A stretch of 64,000 nt of DNA, from the NCBI RefSeq assembly GCF_009828925.2, contig NZ_WUTY02000001.1, forward strand, positions 310,001 to 374,000, read 5' to 3'. A program made the translations under genes and the position numbers. The notes below the pieces were generated by a model. It was given only the letters and a program-made list of their open reading frames with translations, had not been told where the DNA came from and made no database searches. The stretch comes from Methylicorpusculum oleiharenae. Lineage in GTDB: Bacteria; Pseudomonadota; Gammaproteobacteria; Methylococcales; Methylomonadaceae. Positions 45,705 to 54,643 of the stretch are shown here, piece by piece; the first letter of the stretch is position 1, and each line of letters begins with the position of its first letter.

Positions 45705-48284
45705 TTATGAAGTTTTTGTAAACACCATCATGTCATTCTCAACACCAACAACCACGGTATCTCCGGCTACAAATTTCCCGCCCAGAATTTCCTGGGCCAA
45801 AGGATTTTCCATCTGTTGCTGAATGGCTCTTTTCAACGGTCTTGCCCCATAAACAGGGTCATATCCCGCCTCAGCCAACTTATCCATAGCCTGCTCGGAC
45901 AATGAAAGATCAATGCCACGTTCCAAAAGCCGTTGGCGTAAAAACTCAAGTTGAATGCTGCCAATTGCTTTAATTTGATCTCTCCCCAAGGGATGAAAAA
46001 CCACCACTTCATCAATACGATTCAGAAACTCGGGTCTGAAATGCAACCCAACGGTTGCCATGACAGCGGACTTCATCATATTGTAGTTACTCTCTCCGGC
46101 CATCTCCTGAATGCGGTCAGAGCCCAAATTCGAGGTCATTACGATAACTGTGTTGCGAAAATCTACCGTACGGCCTTGACCATCCGTTAAGCGACCATCA
46201 TCCAGTACCTGCAACAAGACGTTAAATACATCGGGATGCGCTTTTTCAACTTCATCCAGCAAAATCACCGAATACGGTTTTCGCCTGACCGCTTCAGTCA
46301 AATAGCCGCCCTCTTCATAACCCACATAACCGGGAGGTGCACCAATCAGGCGGGCAACAGAATGTTTCTCCATAAATTCCGACATGTCTATACGGACCAT
46401 CGCATCGACGGTATCAAATAAAAACTCGGCCAAAGCCTTACAAAGCTCTGTTTTACCGACGCCGGTAGGGCCTAAAAACAAGAACGACCCATTCGGACGA
46501 TTAGGATCTGATAAACCCGCCCTTGATCTGCGAATAGCATTACTTACCGCTTTAAGTGCTTCTGTCTGACCCACAACGCGCCGTCCCAGTGCTTCCTCCA
46601 TCCGCAGCAATTTATCCCGCTCGCCCTCCATCATTTTGGAAACAGGGATGCCCGTCCACTTCGAGACCACCTCGGCGATTTCTTCTTCAGTCACTTTATT
46701 ACGCAACAATCGCATATCCTGCATCTCGGCCTGAGAGGCTAAATCAAGCTCTTTGACCAACGAAGGAATAAGGCCATATTGTAATTCAGACATCCGCGTC
46801 AAATCATTGGCGCGACTCGCAACTTCCAGATCCAGGCGGGCTTTCTCAAGCTTCTCCTTGATTGCGGCCGTACCTTGTAAGGCTGCTTTTTCTGCCTTCC
46901 AAATCTCTTCAAGATCCGAATATTCTTTTTCTAACGAGGCGATTGACTCTTCTAAAATAAGTAACCTTTTTTTAGACGCATCATCGGTTTCATTTTTCAA
47001 TGCTTCACGTTCTATTTTTTGCTGAATCAACCGCCTATCCAGTTTATCCATCGCTTCCGGCTTGGAATCAATTTCCATGCGTATCCGGCTGGCCGCCTCA
47101 TCGATCAAGTCTATTGCCTTATCCGGTAATTGCCGGTCAGAGATATAGCGATACGATAAAGTTGCTGCCGCAACTATGGCTGGATCGGTGATATCCACGC
47201 CATGATGGACCTCATATTTTTCTTTCAGGCCGCGCAAAATAGCGACAGTGTCTTCAACCGTCGGTTCATCAACCAATACTTTTTGAAAACGTCTTTCCAA
47301 TGCAGCATCTTTTTCAATATAGTGCCGGTACTCATCCAGAGTCGTTGCGCCGACACAATGCAACTCGCCACGCGCCAAAGCCGGCTTCAACATATTCCCC
47401 GCATCCATTGCGCCCTCGGCCTTTCCTGCGCCGACCATAGTATGCAGCTCGTCAATAAAAAGAATGACTTGACCTTCCTGTTTGGCCAGTTCATTCAAAA
47501 CCGCTTTCAAGCGTTCCTCAAATTCACCTCTGAATTTTGCGCCCGCAATTAGCGCGGCCATGTCCAAAGCCAATACCTGTTTACCCTTGATACCCTCGGG
47601 AACTTCACCATTGACGATGCGTTGTGCCAAGCCTTCCACAATTGCCGTTTTACCCACACCGGGTTCACCAATCAAAACCGGATTGTTTTTGGTTCGGCGT
47701 TGCAAAACCTGAATAGTTCTTCGAATTTCATCATCTCTACCAATAACCGGATCCAGCTTACCTTTTTCAGCCCGCTCAGTAAGATTGATGGTGTATTTAT
47801 TTAAAGCCTGCCGCTGATCTTCAACACCGGCATCATTGACAGACTGTCCACCACGAATACTTTCAACAGCATTTTCTGCCGAGGCTCTCGTTAAACCTGC
47901 TTTTTTAAGTATTTCCTTTAATGTACCTTCTGTCTCGCAAGCAGCGAGCAAGAACAACTCACTGGAAATAAATTTGTCGTTCTTCTTTTGGGCCAGTTTG
48001 TCAGTCACATTCAGTAATCGTGACAATTCATTGGAAATCTGAACATCGCCACCCACGCCGGAAACAGAAGGCATACGCTCCAGTTCCTTCTTTAATTCCG
48101 CCTGAATCGTATTCGAATTGACCCCGATCTGAGCCAATAAAGGTTTAATGCTGCCGCCTTCCTGATTGATTAATGCCAGCATCACATGCACAGGCTCTAT
48201 GAATTGATGGTCTTTGCCTACGGCAAGACTCTGCGCATCAGCCAAAGCCATTTGAAATTTGCTGGTTAATTTATCCATTCTCAT
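45705..48284 (-). CDS. clpB: ATP-dependent chaperone ClpB
   Basis: The 859-residue protein has the N-terminal Clp-repeat domain, the first AAA+ module with Walker A GEPGVGKT at 206-213, the ClpB-specific coiled-coil middle domain (about 400-520), and the second AAA+ module with [10 protein letters not shown]. It ends without a ClpP-binding loop, as expected. ClpB works with DnaK to dissolve protein aggregates. The start at 48284 is supported by GAGG eight bases upstream. A sigma32-type promoter lies at 48324-48352. Confidence 0.98.
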   Translation of the reverse strand: MRMDKLTSKFQMALADAQSLAVGKDHQFIEPVHVMLALINQEGGSIKPLLAQIGVNSNTIQAELKKELERMPSVSGVGGDVQISNELSRLLNVTDKLAQKKNDKFISSELFLLAACETEGTLKEILKKAGLTRASAENAVESIRGGQSVNDAGVEDQRQALNKYTINLTERAEKGKLDPVIGRDDEIRRTIQVLQRRTKNNPVLIGEPGVGKTAIVEGLAQRIVNGEVPEGIKGKQVLALDMAALIAGAKFRGEFEERLKAVLNELAKQEGQVILFIDELHTMVGAGKAEGAMDAGNMLKPALARGELHCVGATTLDEYRHYIEKDAALERRFQKVLVDEPTVEDTVAILRGLKEKYEVHHGVDITDPAIVAAATLSYRYISDRQLPDKAIDLIDEAASRIRMEIDSKPEAMDKLDRRLIQQKIEREALKNETDDASKKRLLILEESIASLEKEYSDLEEIWKAEKAALQGTAAIKEKLEKARLDLEVASRANDLTRMSELQYGLIPSLVKELDLASQAEMQDMRLLRNKVTEEEIAEVVSKWTGIPVSKMMEGERDKLLRMEEALGRRVVGQTEALKAVSNAIRRSRAGLSDPNRPNGSFLFLGPTGVGKTELCKALAEFLFDTVDAMVRIDMSEFMEKHSVARLIGAPPGYVGYEEGGYLTEAVRRKPYSVILLDEVEKAHPDVFNVLLQVLDDGRLTDGQGRTVDFRNTVIVMTSNLGSDRIQEMAGESNYNMMKSAVMATVGLHFRPEFLNRIDEVVVFHPLGRDQIKAIGSIQLEFLRQRLLERGIDLSLSEQAMDKLAEAGYDPVYGARPLKRAIQQQMENPLAQEILGGKFVAGDTVVVGVENDMMVFTKTS

Positions 48285-48323
48285 TTTCTTTACCTCAGTA
48301 ATGAATTCTTATCGTTAGCAACT

Positions 48324-48352
48324 TAATGGGGCCTGCTTAGCTTCATTTCAAC
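48324..48352 (-). promoter_or_regulatory. Sigma32 (heat-shock) promoter of clpB
   Basis: The minus strand reads GTTGAAA (complement of 48346-48352), 15 bases, then CCCATTA (complement of 48324-48330). This is close to the RpoH consensus CTTGAAA-N13-17-CCCATNT, with one mismatch in each box. It ends 39 bases before the clpB ATG. Confidence 0.78.
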
Positions 48353-48524
48353 TCGGCGCAGATATAAAACCTTTTGCGAGAACCACTTCAAATAAAAATT
48401 AATCGCTTTTTTAATGTGAGAAGTCAGTCCCACTAAAAATTTTCACATGAGAACTGCCGCTCAAAATAGTCTGCCCTCAATCCCTAGACTGTTTTCAACA
48501 CTTACAAGAGGTAGGGGAAAGACT

Positions 48525-50909
48525 ATGAACACACTATCAAACAAAATCATCAGTATCACCATCACACTCCTTATGACCTTATGCTTCGTTAACGTAGACG
48601 CTAAAGAGTTAAAAAGAAACAAAGCGAGGCAATTCGGTTTGAACTCACCTTTTTTACTAAAAGACTTGCCTGAAGGACGAGTTAAAAATCGCTTGAACAA
48701 ATTGCCCAAAAAATCACGCGACCGTGCAATGAAATGGATGCATAACTTTACCTTCGCTGAGCACGATCTCAAGCACATACAAATTGACAGAGAAGGCGGT
48801 ATCCTTTATGCGGATGATTTCGAGTTAGAAGAAATTACTACAGGTGAAATTGAACCAGTTGATTCGCCTCAAGCGATCGATGCGATACAAGCGTTCACTT
48901 TACATAGCAAACCAGGCGCAAAAAACAAGGTTTATTTAAACTTTAAAGGCCACACCATTACCGGAACAGCCTGGAATTACAGTGTGAAATCGTTTATTGC
49001 AAGGCCGTTTGATACCGATGGCAATCCAAATAACTTTGGAGCTACCGAGCTCACTCAAATCGCTGAAATATGGCATCGAGTCGCTGAAGATTATGCGCCT
49101 TTCGATATTGATGTTACCACTGAGAAGCCCTCAACATTCGGACCCAATGTAGGCCACGTTCTGATTACACGCAACGTAGATGCGAATAACGTCAACATGC
49201 CCAGCTCGACTGCTGGTGGTGTAGCTTACGTGAGTGTATGGGGACGCACCGATTATCACACCAAATACTCTCCCGCTCTTGTCTATTACAATAATTTAGC
49301 CTCTGCCCCCAATTACATCGCCGAAGCCGCTTCCCATGAACTTGGGCATAACATGGGATTGTCGCATGATGGCACATCGACCTCTTCTTATTACACCGGC
49401 CATGGCTCAGGCTTTGTATCATGGGCCCCCATTATGGGCGTTGGCTACTACAACAACGTTACCCAATGGAGTAAAGGTGAATATACAGGTGCCAATCAAA
49501 TTCAAGACGATATCGGTATTTTAACCACTCGCCTGACAACCAGAAGTGATGACCATGGTAATACCTTTGCAAATCCAACGCCTTTACAGGTTGATGCTTC
49601 CAATAAAATCGTTTCAAGCAACCCTGAAAACGACCCTGGCAATTTAAATACTTTCAACAAAGGTGTGATTGAAACAGCTGCCGATATTGATGTATTCATG
49701 TTCGAAAGCGGTGCCGGTAGTATTGAAATTTCAGTAACCCCTGCTTGGGATGCGTTTTATCGCACCTCCAGAAGAGGCGCCAATTTAGACATTGAAGCCG
49801 CACTTTATAACTGGACTGGCCAACTGATTCAAAAGGTGGATCCCATTGATGAAACAGATGCCACTATTAAGGTCACAGTCCCTGCCGGCAAATACCTACT
49901 AACTGTTCGCGGCACAGGCAATATCAAGGTGCCTTATTCCGAATACGGTAGCTTGGGCCAATATTTCATTTCCGGCAGCGTGGTTGCCAGTACTGACAAC
50001 ACCCCTCCATCACCCAATCCAATGGGCTGGGAGTCTTCGCCTCAAGCCGTTGACAGAGCGACGATTGCGATGAAAGCAATCACCGCAACCGATGCATCCG
50101 GAACAGTCGAATATCAATTTGTCTGTGTCGCTGGCCCTAACAGTTGCGTTACCAGTAAGTGGCAAGCAAATCCAAGCTATTCTGCAACTAATTTGATGGC
50201 AGGTTATAGCTACAGCTATAAAGTCAAAGCCAGAGATGCTCATGGTAACGAAACCGATTTATCAGGCTTAGCTAGCGCCATTACCCAAAACAATAATGCC
50301 CCCCAAGCCTTTGCCGGCAGCTATTCAACTAACGCCAATACTGCTTTGACTATCAATTTGGCTAACAATGCAACAGATGCTGATAACGATCCACTGTCTT
50401 TTTCCATCACTAAAAACCCCGGTAATGGTTCAGTTACTTTGCAAGCAAACGGACAAGTCATTTACAACCCTGCCTCAGGCTTCAGTGGTTCCGATACGTT
50501 TAGCTTTAATGTAACAGATAGTTTTGGGGCCAGCGCAACAGCAACCATTAGTATTCAAGTGATTGCTTCGCTAGCGGCTCCGGATGCTCCGTCAAATTTA
50601 ACCAGTTCCGTTTTAAAAACATTAACAGTCACTGATAAAGGTAAAGAGACCAGCCAAGCCCTTATCGAGTTGAATTGGAATACCTCTGACAATGCTACAA
50701 CTTACAATGTCTTTCGCTGTACTGAACAATTGACCGGAACAAGAAGAAATAAGACAGTCAGCTGCAACTATTCATCCACCCCTTATAAAACCAGCTCAAC
50801 AAATAATATTGCTGAATCTCATCCCGGTTATACCGTCAGATACAAGGTAACAGCGTGCAACAAAGCAGGAGAATCCGGCTTCAGTAATGAAATTAGAGTC
50901 ACCCCCTGA
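48525..50909 (+). CDS. Secreted metzincin-type zinc metalloprotease with PPC, fibronectin-III and cadherin-like repeats
   Basis: The ATG at 48525 follows an AGGGGAAAG ribosome site and yields 794 residues with a signal peptide ending near VNVDA. The zinc motif HELGHNMGLSHDG lies at 271-283, in the H-E-x-x-H-x-x-G-x-x-H/D form of metzincins. The Met-turn is APIMGVGY with M304. After the protease domain come a PPC-like domain (~345-500), a fibronectin-III-like domain (~505-605), a cadherin/Ig-like repeat with DADNDPLSFSITKNPGNGSV (~605-690), and a C-terminal fibronectin-III-like domain. The enzyme is presumably secreted or surface-held; the target is unknown. It stands alone between clpB and the DUF1538 operon, with a terminator after it. 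Confidence 0.85.
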   Translation: MNTLSNKIISITITLLMTLCFVNVDAKELKRNKARQFGLNSPFLLKDLPEGRVKNRLNKLPKKSRDRAMKWMHNFTFAEHDLKHIQIDREGGILYADDFELEEITTGEIEPVDSPQAIDAIQAFTLHSKPGAKNKVYLNFKGHTITGTAWNYSVKSFIARPFDTDGNPNNFGATELTQIAEIWHRVAEDYAPFDIDVTTEKPSTFGPNVGHVLITRNVDANNVNMPSSTAGGVAYVSVWGRTDYHTKYSPALVYYNNLASAPNYIAEAASHELGHNMGLSHDGTSTSSYYTGHGSGFVSWAPIMGVGYYNNVTQWSKGEYTGANQIQDDIGILTTRLTTRSDDHGNTFANPTPLQVDASNKIVSSNPENDPGNLNTFNKGVIETAADIDVFMFESGAGSIEISVTPAWDAFYRTSRRGANLDIEAALYNWTGQLIQKVDPIDETDATIKVTVPAGKYLLTVRGTGNIKVPYSEYGSLGQYFISGSVVASTDNTPPSPNPMGWESSPQAVDRATIAMKAITATDASGTVEYQFVCVAGPNSCVTSKWQANPSYSATNLMAGYSYSYKVKARDAHGNETDLSGLASAITQNNNAPQAFAGSYSTNANTALTINLANNATDADNDPLSFSITKNPGNGSVTLQANGQVIYNPASGFSGSDTFSFNVTDSFGASATATISIQVIASLAAPDAPSNLTSSVLKTLTVTDKGKETSQALIELNWNTSDNATTYNVFRCTEQLTGTRRNKTVSCNYSSTPYKTSSTNNIAESHPGYTVRYKVTACNKAGESGFSNEIRVTP

Positions 50910-50949
50910 TTCTCAGTAAAGTCCCCCTGCTTTACTGATGTACCCTAAT

Positions 50950-50972
50950 GGCGCAAGGATGCGCCTTTTTTT
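50950..50972 (+). terminator. Rho-independent terminator after the metalloprotease gene
   Basis: GGCGCA at 50950-50955 pairs with TGCGCC at 50960-50965 around a 4-base loop, followed by seven T. Confidence 0.9.
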
Positions 50973-51150
50973 CCTTGTAACAATCAACGAAAGATTGGTC
51001 GATTTGTAAACTGCTGACATAAAACGGGCCCTTTCAATTCCCAATCTCCAATAAATCTCCATTTAATCAGTTATTTATTAACTGACCCGCATTACTTCAT
51101 AAAAACTCATGCCTAAGTCAAGCACCTGGATTTACTGTCTTTTTTTAAGA

Positions 51151-51156
51151 TACAAT
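51151..51156 (+). promoter_or_regulatory. Possible -10 box of the DUF1538 operon
   Basis: TACAAT at 51151-51156 lies 24 bases before the start codon and would give a ~17-base leader carrying AAGGAG. No good -35 is seen at the right distance, so an activator may be needed, or this is not the promoter. Confidence 0.35.
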
Positions 51157-51179
51157 CCGGGTATCGTCAAGGAGTGTTC

Positions 51180-51914
51180 ATGTTTTTACGTACTAGTCGT
51201 TTTGTAAAACAGATAATCAGCAGCTTTCTGGATCTGGCTCCCATTTTAGTCGTTGTACTGGTCTTTCAGTTGGCCGTCATACAGCAACCCATTCCCGATA
51301 TCATTAACATGGTTGTCGGCTCTTTGTTTGTGGTGTTGGGACTAACTTTTTTCATGCTGGGACTGGAACAAAGTTTGTTCCCGATTGGCGAGGCCATGGC
51401 CTATGCATTTGCCCGCAAGGGCAGCTTGTTCTGGCTTTTGTTATTTTCATTTTGCCTGGGATTCGGCACAACCGTTGCCGAACCAGCCCTGATTGCTGTA
51501 GCTAATGAGGCCGCCAACATTGCAAGCAAAGGTAACATGATCGCCAATACCGACGAGGCCAGAATCAGCTATGCATTAGCCCTCAGACTAACAGTTGCTA
51601 CTGCGGTCGGTTTTGCGATTTTGATTGGCGTACTCCGCATTATTCGGGGCTGGCCTTTACATTATTTGATCATAAGCGGTTATTGCATAGTCATCATCAT
51701 GACTCCATTTGCCCCACCGGAAATTATTGGGGTAGCCTATGATTCAGGGGGTGTTGCAACTTCCACTATCACGGTACCCTTAGTAACCGCCTTAGGTGTC
51801 GGTTTAGCAAGTTCTATCAAAGGCCGTAACCCGTTGACTGATGGTTTTGGCTTAATTTCTTTTGCCTCCCTGAGCCCCATCATTTTTGTATTAGCATTTG
51901 GTATGGTGGCATGA
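51180..51914 (+). CDS. DUF1538 multi-pass membrane protein, first copy
   Basis: AAGGAG five bases before the ATG at 51180 fixes the start and gives 244 residues. The protein has about seven predicted helices and two conserved signatures: [18 protein letters not shown], and the [20 protein letters not shown] block followed by [15 protein letters not shown]1538 proteins are uncharacterised inner-membrane proteins, probably transporters. Glycine-rich reentrant-like loops and tandem occurrence hint at a two-part channel or carrier. It overlaps the second copy by four bases. Confidence 0.85.
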   Translation: MFLRTSRFVKQIISSFLDLAPILVVVLVFQLAVIQQPIPDIINMVVGSLFVVLGLTFFMLGLEQSLFPIGEAMAYAFARKGSLFWLLLFSFCLGFGTTVAEPALIAVANEAANIASKGNMIANTDEARISYALALRLTVATAVGFAILIGVLRIIRGWPLHYLIISGYCIVIIMTPFAPPEIIGVAYDSGGVATSTITVPLVTALGVGLASSIKGRNPLTDGFGLISFASLSPIIFVLAFGMVA

Positions 51915-52687
51915 CCGAGTGGCTATTTCATTTTGCCGGGGATTTGCTGACAACGTGCCGTAACGTTTTACCGATCGCAGCAATCATTATCGGCTTTCAA
52001 TTACTTGTAATTAGAAAGCCTCTGGCGCATCCATTTAAAACGTTATTAGGATTCTTCAATGTACTAATAGGGATCACATTTTTCATGGATGGACTTAAAA
52101 TGGCGCTATTCCCGCTTGGCGAACTCATGGCCACACAGTTGACCGCACCTGAATTTCTTGGCACAGCGGCTGATAGCCTATCTGTTATCTGGCAAAATTA
52201 TTCTTGGGTTTATGTCTTTGCCGCCAGTATCGGATTTGCTACAACGCTGGCAGAACCTTCCCTGATGGCAGTTGCAATGAAAGCAGAAGAGATTTCGGGC
52301 GGAACCATACAAGCATGGGGTTTACGCATCGCAGTATCGCTGGGCGTCGCTTTAGGCATCACGCTAGGCGTAATCCGTATCATTACAGGAGGTGAGTTGT
52401 ATTATTTTATAATTTTCGCTTATATCCTCGTCATTATTCAAACCATATCAGCTCCAAAGCCGATAATCGGACTAGCCTATGATTCAGGAGGCGTAACCAC
52501 ATCAACAGTAACGGTTCCCCTGGTTACTGCTTTAGGAATTGGTCTCGCTTCGACAGTCCCGGGCCGTAATCCATTGATTGACGGATTTGGTTTAATCGCG
52601 TTTGCCAGTCTATTTGCAGTTATTGCTGTTCTCACCTATGCCCAAATCGCAGAACTGCTCAATAAATACCGTAATTCATCAAAATAG
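51911..52687 (+). CDS. DUF1538 multi-pass membrane protein, second copy
   Basis: The 258-residue protein is homologous to the preceding one: [38 protein letters not shown] and [12 protein letters not shown] occur in the same order. It translates from an ATG overlapping the previous stop (ATGA), so the pair is made in equal amounts and may form a heterodimer. Stop and the first base of the following PII-like leader overlap closely. Function of the family is unknown; transport is an inference from topology. Confidence 0.85.
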   Translation: MTEWLFHFAGDLLTTCRNVLPIAAIIIGFQLLVIRKPLAHPFKTLLGFFNVLIGITFFMDGLKMALFPLGELMATQLTAPEFLGTAADSLSVIWQNYSWVYVFAASIGFATTLAEPSLMAVAMKAEEISGGTIQAWGLRIAVSLGVALGITLGVIRIITGGELYYFIIFAYILVIIQTISAPKPIIGLAYDSGGVTTSTVTVPLVTALGIGLASTVPGRNPLIDGFGLIAFASLFAVIAVLTYAQIAELLNKYRNSSK

Positions 52688-52698
52688 TGAGAATAATC

Positions 52699-53049
52699 AT
52701 GCGTTTCAAACTAATTATTGCATTTGTAGAAGACACCAAGACCGACCTGGTGCTTGATACGGCTCGTAAAAGTGGCGCTAAAGGTGCCACGGTCATCAAT
52801 CACGCCCGTGGCGAAGGCCTTAAAACATCCAAGACCTTTTTCGGCCTGACCCTCGAAACGCAAAGAGATGTTTTAATGTTCCTGGTCGAAGAGCATTTGA
52901 GCCGTCATATTCTAGAAAAGATTGCCAAAGCTGCCGAATTTGACAGCACTTCAGGCACCGGGATCGCCTTTAAAATCGATGTAGAGGATGCCATTGGCGT
53001 CATGCATCAGGTTGAAGAACTCACTCACGAACTGGAAGACGAAATATGA
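52699..53049 (+). CDS. PII-like regulatory protein
   Basis: The 116-residue protein has the PII-type ferredoxin-like fold pattern: an opening strand MRFKLIIAFVEDTKTD, GAKGATVINHARGEG preceding a short T-loop, and GTGIAFKIDVEDAIGV as the ligand-contacting C-terminal strand. The T-loop is shorter than in GlnB and lacks the uridylylated tyrosine. PII-like proteins bind nucleotides or small ligands and gate membrane transporters. Its position between two DUF1538 membrane proteins and a CBS-domain protein suggests that role here. ATG 52699 is preferred over an upstream GTG because GAG sits seven bases before it. Confidence 0.8.
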   Translation: MRFKLIIAFVEDTKTDLVLDTARKSGAKGATVINHARGEGLKTSKTFFGLTLETQRDVLMFLVEEHLSRHILEKIAKAAEFDSTSGTGIAFKIDVEDAIGVMHQVEELTHELEDEI

Positions 53050-53456
53050 TTGATACCACAAAAATAATACGCGTCAGGGATATCATGAAAACCAGCTACG
53101 CCCTGATTGATGGCGCCGCAACCGTCAGCGCCGCGCTGAAAATGATGAAAGAAGAAAAAACCTCGACGCTCATCGTTAACAAACGCCATGACCTGGATGA
53201 ATACGGCCTGATCACCTCCGGTGACATTGCCCGGCACGTCCTTGCCAAGGATAAATCACCGGACCGGGTCAACGTTTACGAAATAATGAACTGTCCTGTC
53301 ATTCATGTTCATCCTGACATGGATATCCGCTTGTGCTCAAGATTGTTTGCCACCTATAACCTGGTAAGAGCACCTGTTGTTGAAAACAGAGTGGTAATAG
53401 GCATGGTTAGCCCTAACTCGTTGGTCCTGGATGGCTTGTATCAAATATGCAGATGA
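53046..53456 (+). CDS. CBS-domain pair protein
   Basis: The 136-residue protein consists of two CBS motifs: VRDIMKTSYALIDGAATVSA with LITSGDIARHVLAK, then VYEIMNCPVIHVHPDMDIRL with GMVSPNSLVLDG. CBS pairs bind adenine nucleotides and act as energy sensors, often attached to transporters. It overlaps the PII-like gene by four bases (ATGA). In this operon it is the second candidate nucleotide-sensing module. No catalytic domain is attached. Confidence 0.88.
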   Translation: MIDTTKIIRVRDIMKTSYALIDGAATVSAALKMMKEEKTSTLIVNKRHDLDEYGLITSGDIARHVLAKDKSPDRVNVYEIMNCPVIHVHPDMDIRLCSRLFATYNLVRAPVVENRVVIGMVSPNSLVLDGLYQICR

Positions 53457-53588
53457 CAGGTTTACATTATTAGCAGTAAAATGAGGCCATCAGAATGTGA
53501 GTATTGGGTTAAACCGAACCTTCAGTCTCGGGTTGTCAATGTTATCCTTCTGTGTCAAACATAGTTTTTATTAGTTGGAGTTTTTCAA

Positions 53589-53792
53589 ATGGCAACAGGC
53601 ACTGTAAAGTGGTTTAATAATACAAAGGGTTTTGGATTTATCGAGCCTTCAGAAGGCAAAGATGATGTATTCGTTCACCATTCAGTCATCCAAGGTGACG
53701 GATTTAAAACTTTAAATCCAGGCCAAACGGTAAAGTTTGACATAGAAACGGGTCCAAAAGGCTTAACCGCTGCCAATGTTACACCTGTTTAA
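53589..53792 (+). CDS. Cold-shock domain protein (CspA family)
   Basis: The 67-residue protein is a single cold-shock domain with RNP1 KGFGFIEP and RNP2 DVFVHHS. It begins [17 protein letters not shown]. It binds single-stranded RNA and melts secondary structure; whether it is cold-induced cannot be told. GGAG lies before the ATG. The 3' end carries an unusually long hairpin terminator. Confidence 0.97.
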   Translation: MATGTVKWFNNTKGFGFIEPSEGKDDVFVHHSVIQGDGFKTLNPGQTVKFDIETGPKGLTAANVTPV

Positions 53793-53812
53793 CTAAAAGT
53801 CTTTTGGGAACC

Positions 53813-53847
53813 AAAAGGGCTCTTGTGTAAAACACAAGAGCCCTTTT
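53813..53847 (+). terminator. Rho-independent terminator of the cold-shock gene
   Basis: AAAAGGGCTCTTGTGT at 53813-53828 pairs perfectly with its complement at 53832-53847 across a 3-base loop, ending in a T tract. A second hairpin, CTTTTGG/CCAAAAG at 53801-53807 and 53811-53817, shares bases with it and cannot form at the same time. Confidence 0.93.
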
Positions 53848-53908
53848 TTATGCCTTAAAAGCTGAAAAAAGTTATAATTTTTTATTTATCGATTCAGAGG
53901 ATTACATA

Positions 53909-54577
53909 ATGAAAGAAAATTGGATTGCCCCCTCCATTCTCTCTGCCGATTTTGCACGTTTGGGCGAAGAAGTTGACAACGTATTGGCCGCAGGCGCCGA
54001 TGTAGTCCATTTCGACGTAATGGATAATCACTTTGTCCCCAATCTCACTATTGGCCCTTTAGTTTGCGAGGCACTGAGAAAACACGGTGTAACAGCACCT
54101 ATCGATGTTCATTTGATGATTGAACCGGTTGACCGTATTGTTCCTGATTTTGCCAAAGCCGGCGCCAACTTCATCACTTTTCACCCGGAAGCCTCTGTTC
54201 ATATTGACAGAACATTGCAATTAATCCGAGACAATGGCTGCAAAGCCGGATTAGTGTTTAATCCAGGCACCTCTTTGCATTATTTGGATTATGTGATGGA
54301 CAAACTGGATATGATTCTGTTGATGTCAGTCAACCCGGGCTTTGGCGGACAGTCATTTATTCCATCCGCTCTGGACAAACTGCGCCAAGTGAGAAAAATA
54401 ATTGATGAAAGCGGCTATGATATTCGCCTTGAAATTGATGGGGGCGTCAAAGTAGATAATATTCGTGAAATTAAAGCAGCCGGTGCAGACACTTTTGTTG
54501 CCGGTTCTGCGATTTTCGGAAAACCCGATTACAAACAAATCATCGACGAAATGCGAGCTGAATTGGCTAAAGCCTAA
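53909..54577 (+). CDS. rpe: Ribulose-phosphate 3-epimerase
   Basis: The 222-residue TIM-barrel enzyme shows [30 protein letters not shown] with metal-binding His/Asp, [12 protein letters not shown], and EIDGGV. It interconverts ribulose 5-phosphate and xylulose 5-phosphate in the pentose phosphate or ribulose monophosphate cycles. It converges with acnB. Confidence 0.98.
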   Translation: MKENWIAPSILSADFARLGEEVDNVLAAGADVVHFDVMDNHFVPNLTIGPLVCEALRKHGVTAPIDVHLMIEPVDRIVPDFAKAGANFITFHPEASVHIDRTLQLIRDNGCKAGLVFNPGTSLHYLDYVMDKLDMILLMSVNPGFGGQSFIPSALDKLRQVRKIIDESGYDIRLEIDGGVKVDNIREIKAAGADTFVAGSAIFGKPDYKQIIDEMRAELAKA

Positions 54578-54581
54578 TCAG

Positions 54582-54634
54582 AACAAAACCAGCCGTAGGC
54601 CCGGCACAAAACCGGGCTTACGGCTGTTTTGTTT
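54582..54634. terminator. Bidirectional terminator between rpe and acnB
   Basis: A long stem forms around AGCCGTA at 54591-54597 and TACGGCT at 54619-54625. It includes CCCGG/CCGGG pairing inside and AACAAAAC/GTTTTGTT outside, giving A and T tracts on both ends. Confidence 0.88.
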
Positions 54635-54643
54635 ACAGACAAT

